From assembly GCF_900091595.1 (NCBI RefSeq), contig NZ_FMCW01000001.1:95706-159705 (forward strand): a stretch of 64,000 bases of DNA. The letters are read 5' to 3'. This document shows positions 63,574 to 64,000 of this stretch, piece after piece (positions within the stretch are counted from its first letter, which is position 1; every line of letters begins with the position of its first letter). The notes beneath the pieces were generated by a model. That model was not told the DNA's origin. It did no database searches and saw nothing but the letters and a program-made list of their open reading frames with translations. This DNA is from Micromonospora haikouensis. Its GTDB lineage: Bacteria > Actinomycetota > Actinomycetes > Mycobacteriales > Micromonosporaceae. The position numbers and the translations under genes were made by a program.

Positions 63574-64000
63574 TCAGTCCCACCAGAACGACCAGTTCTG
63601 CATGCCCCGGATCTCCTGCGCGTACGCGGCCAGCGAGCCGCTGCCCTGCCGGACGTTGTCGGGGCAGAAGGCGAGGTGCTCGGCGGCGACGCGCAGGGCG
63701 TGCTCGGGCGTGGTGGGCGGGGCGGCCACGCTGAGGTGGAGGGTGTCGAAGCCGACCCCGATCACCAGCGCGCCGAAGCGCTCCGCCCAGCTGCGCAGCA
63801 CCGCCGTGAGCTGGCCGCCGGAGTCGAGGTGGTGCACCGGCCCCGTCCAGCCGGTGGCGGCCGGCGCGTCCGCGCCGCCGGCGGCCGGCACCAGCCCCAG
63901 CCGGGTCTCCCCGAGGTATTCGGTGTCGCTGAGCAGGAAGTCCACCAGGTCGTCGGCGACGTCGCCGACCGGTTCCTCCGGCTCGCCGGGCGCGGCCAGG
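63574..64000 (-). CDS. DUF4253 domain protein, 5'-truncated by the window edge
   Basis: The last 142 codons or so of a minus-strand gene; the frame is open through base 64000, so the N-terminus is outside. The visible part has LRSWAERFGALVIGVGFDTLHLSVAAPP, ALRVAAEHLAFCPDNVRQG and an end YAQEIRGMQNWSFWWD, the DUF4253 family (small cytoplasmic proteins of unknown function). It is convergent with the GH10 gene, with 28 bases between stops. Confidence 0.75.
   Translation of the reverse strand, partial: LAAPGEPEEPVGDVADDLVDFLLSDTEYLGETRLGLVPAAGGADAPAATGWTGPVHHLDSGGQLTAVLRSWAERFGALVIGVGFDTLHLSVAAPPTTPEHALRVAAEHLAFCPDNVRQGSGSLAAYAQEIRGMQNWSFWWD

Overview
The window is a 64 kb piece of a very GC-rich actinomycete chromosome. 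Codon use, gene content (F420-type oxidoreductase, CebR-like operator, secreted GH12-CBM2 cellulase, mec-cysO-cysM block) and short dispersed palindromes point to Micromonosporaceae, most likely Micromonospora or a close relative. This is inference: there is no rRNA or marker gene here. I see no tRNA, rRNA, CRISPR array, intact transposase or prophage.

Layout. 1-25 kb is a patchwork of housekeeping and accessory single genes: a sugar isomerase with a compact SF1 helicase, a membrane-anchored kinase-like protein, a secreted FnIII-CBM3 protein, a diverged flavohemoglobin, two aldo/keto reductases, a secreted endonuclease I, a pentapeptide-repeat protein, aquaporin, sulfotransferase, cupin, GH15 and a threonine synthase-like enzyme. 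It also holds two gene remnants (dihydrofolate-reductase-like and DUF234 ATPase) and two paralogues of an unrecognised cysteine-containing family. 25-27 kb has a GH12-CBM2 cellulase under a CebR-type operator, next to an IclR regulator. 28-30 kb has a stand-alone ctaD. 32-45 kb matches a block also known from Mycobacterium tuberculosis (pncB | clpS-DUF2017-...-mec-cysO-cysM-...-MBL-rph-rdgB), here with a LuxR regulator, a dynamin-like protein and a glycosyltransferase inserted and without rhomboid or murI genes. 46-54 kb is a histidine utilisation operon (rpiR-type regulator, hutU, M20 amidohydrolase, hutF, hutI, hutH), all on the minus strand. 54-56 kb is a two-membrane-segment pseudo-protease. 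56-63.5 kb is a polysaccharide cluster: a divergent GT2, then a five-gene overlapping operon of ligase/polymerase, GT2, flippase, pyruvyltransferase-like enzyme and a membrane-anchored GH10 glycanase. The window ends in a truncated DUF4253 gene.

Three observations cross gene boundaries. (1) A 54-bp palindromic element occurs three times, always in the same orientation at the 3' end of a gene; it supplies the stop codon of two genes and perhaps the start codon of a third. (2) At least thirteen genes have a TANNNT hexamer 5-7 bases before the start codon and no ribosome binding site, the pattern of leaderless transcripts. (3) The GH10 enzyme is translationally coupled to a polysaccharide assembly operon, suggesting a dedicated trimming enzyme for an own beta-1,4-linked glycan; this is my best candidate for an undescribed system. 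Second is a CysO sulfur carrier with 31 residues after its Gly-Gly, next to its JAMM peptidase.
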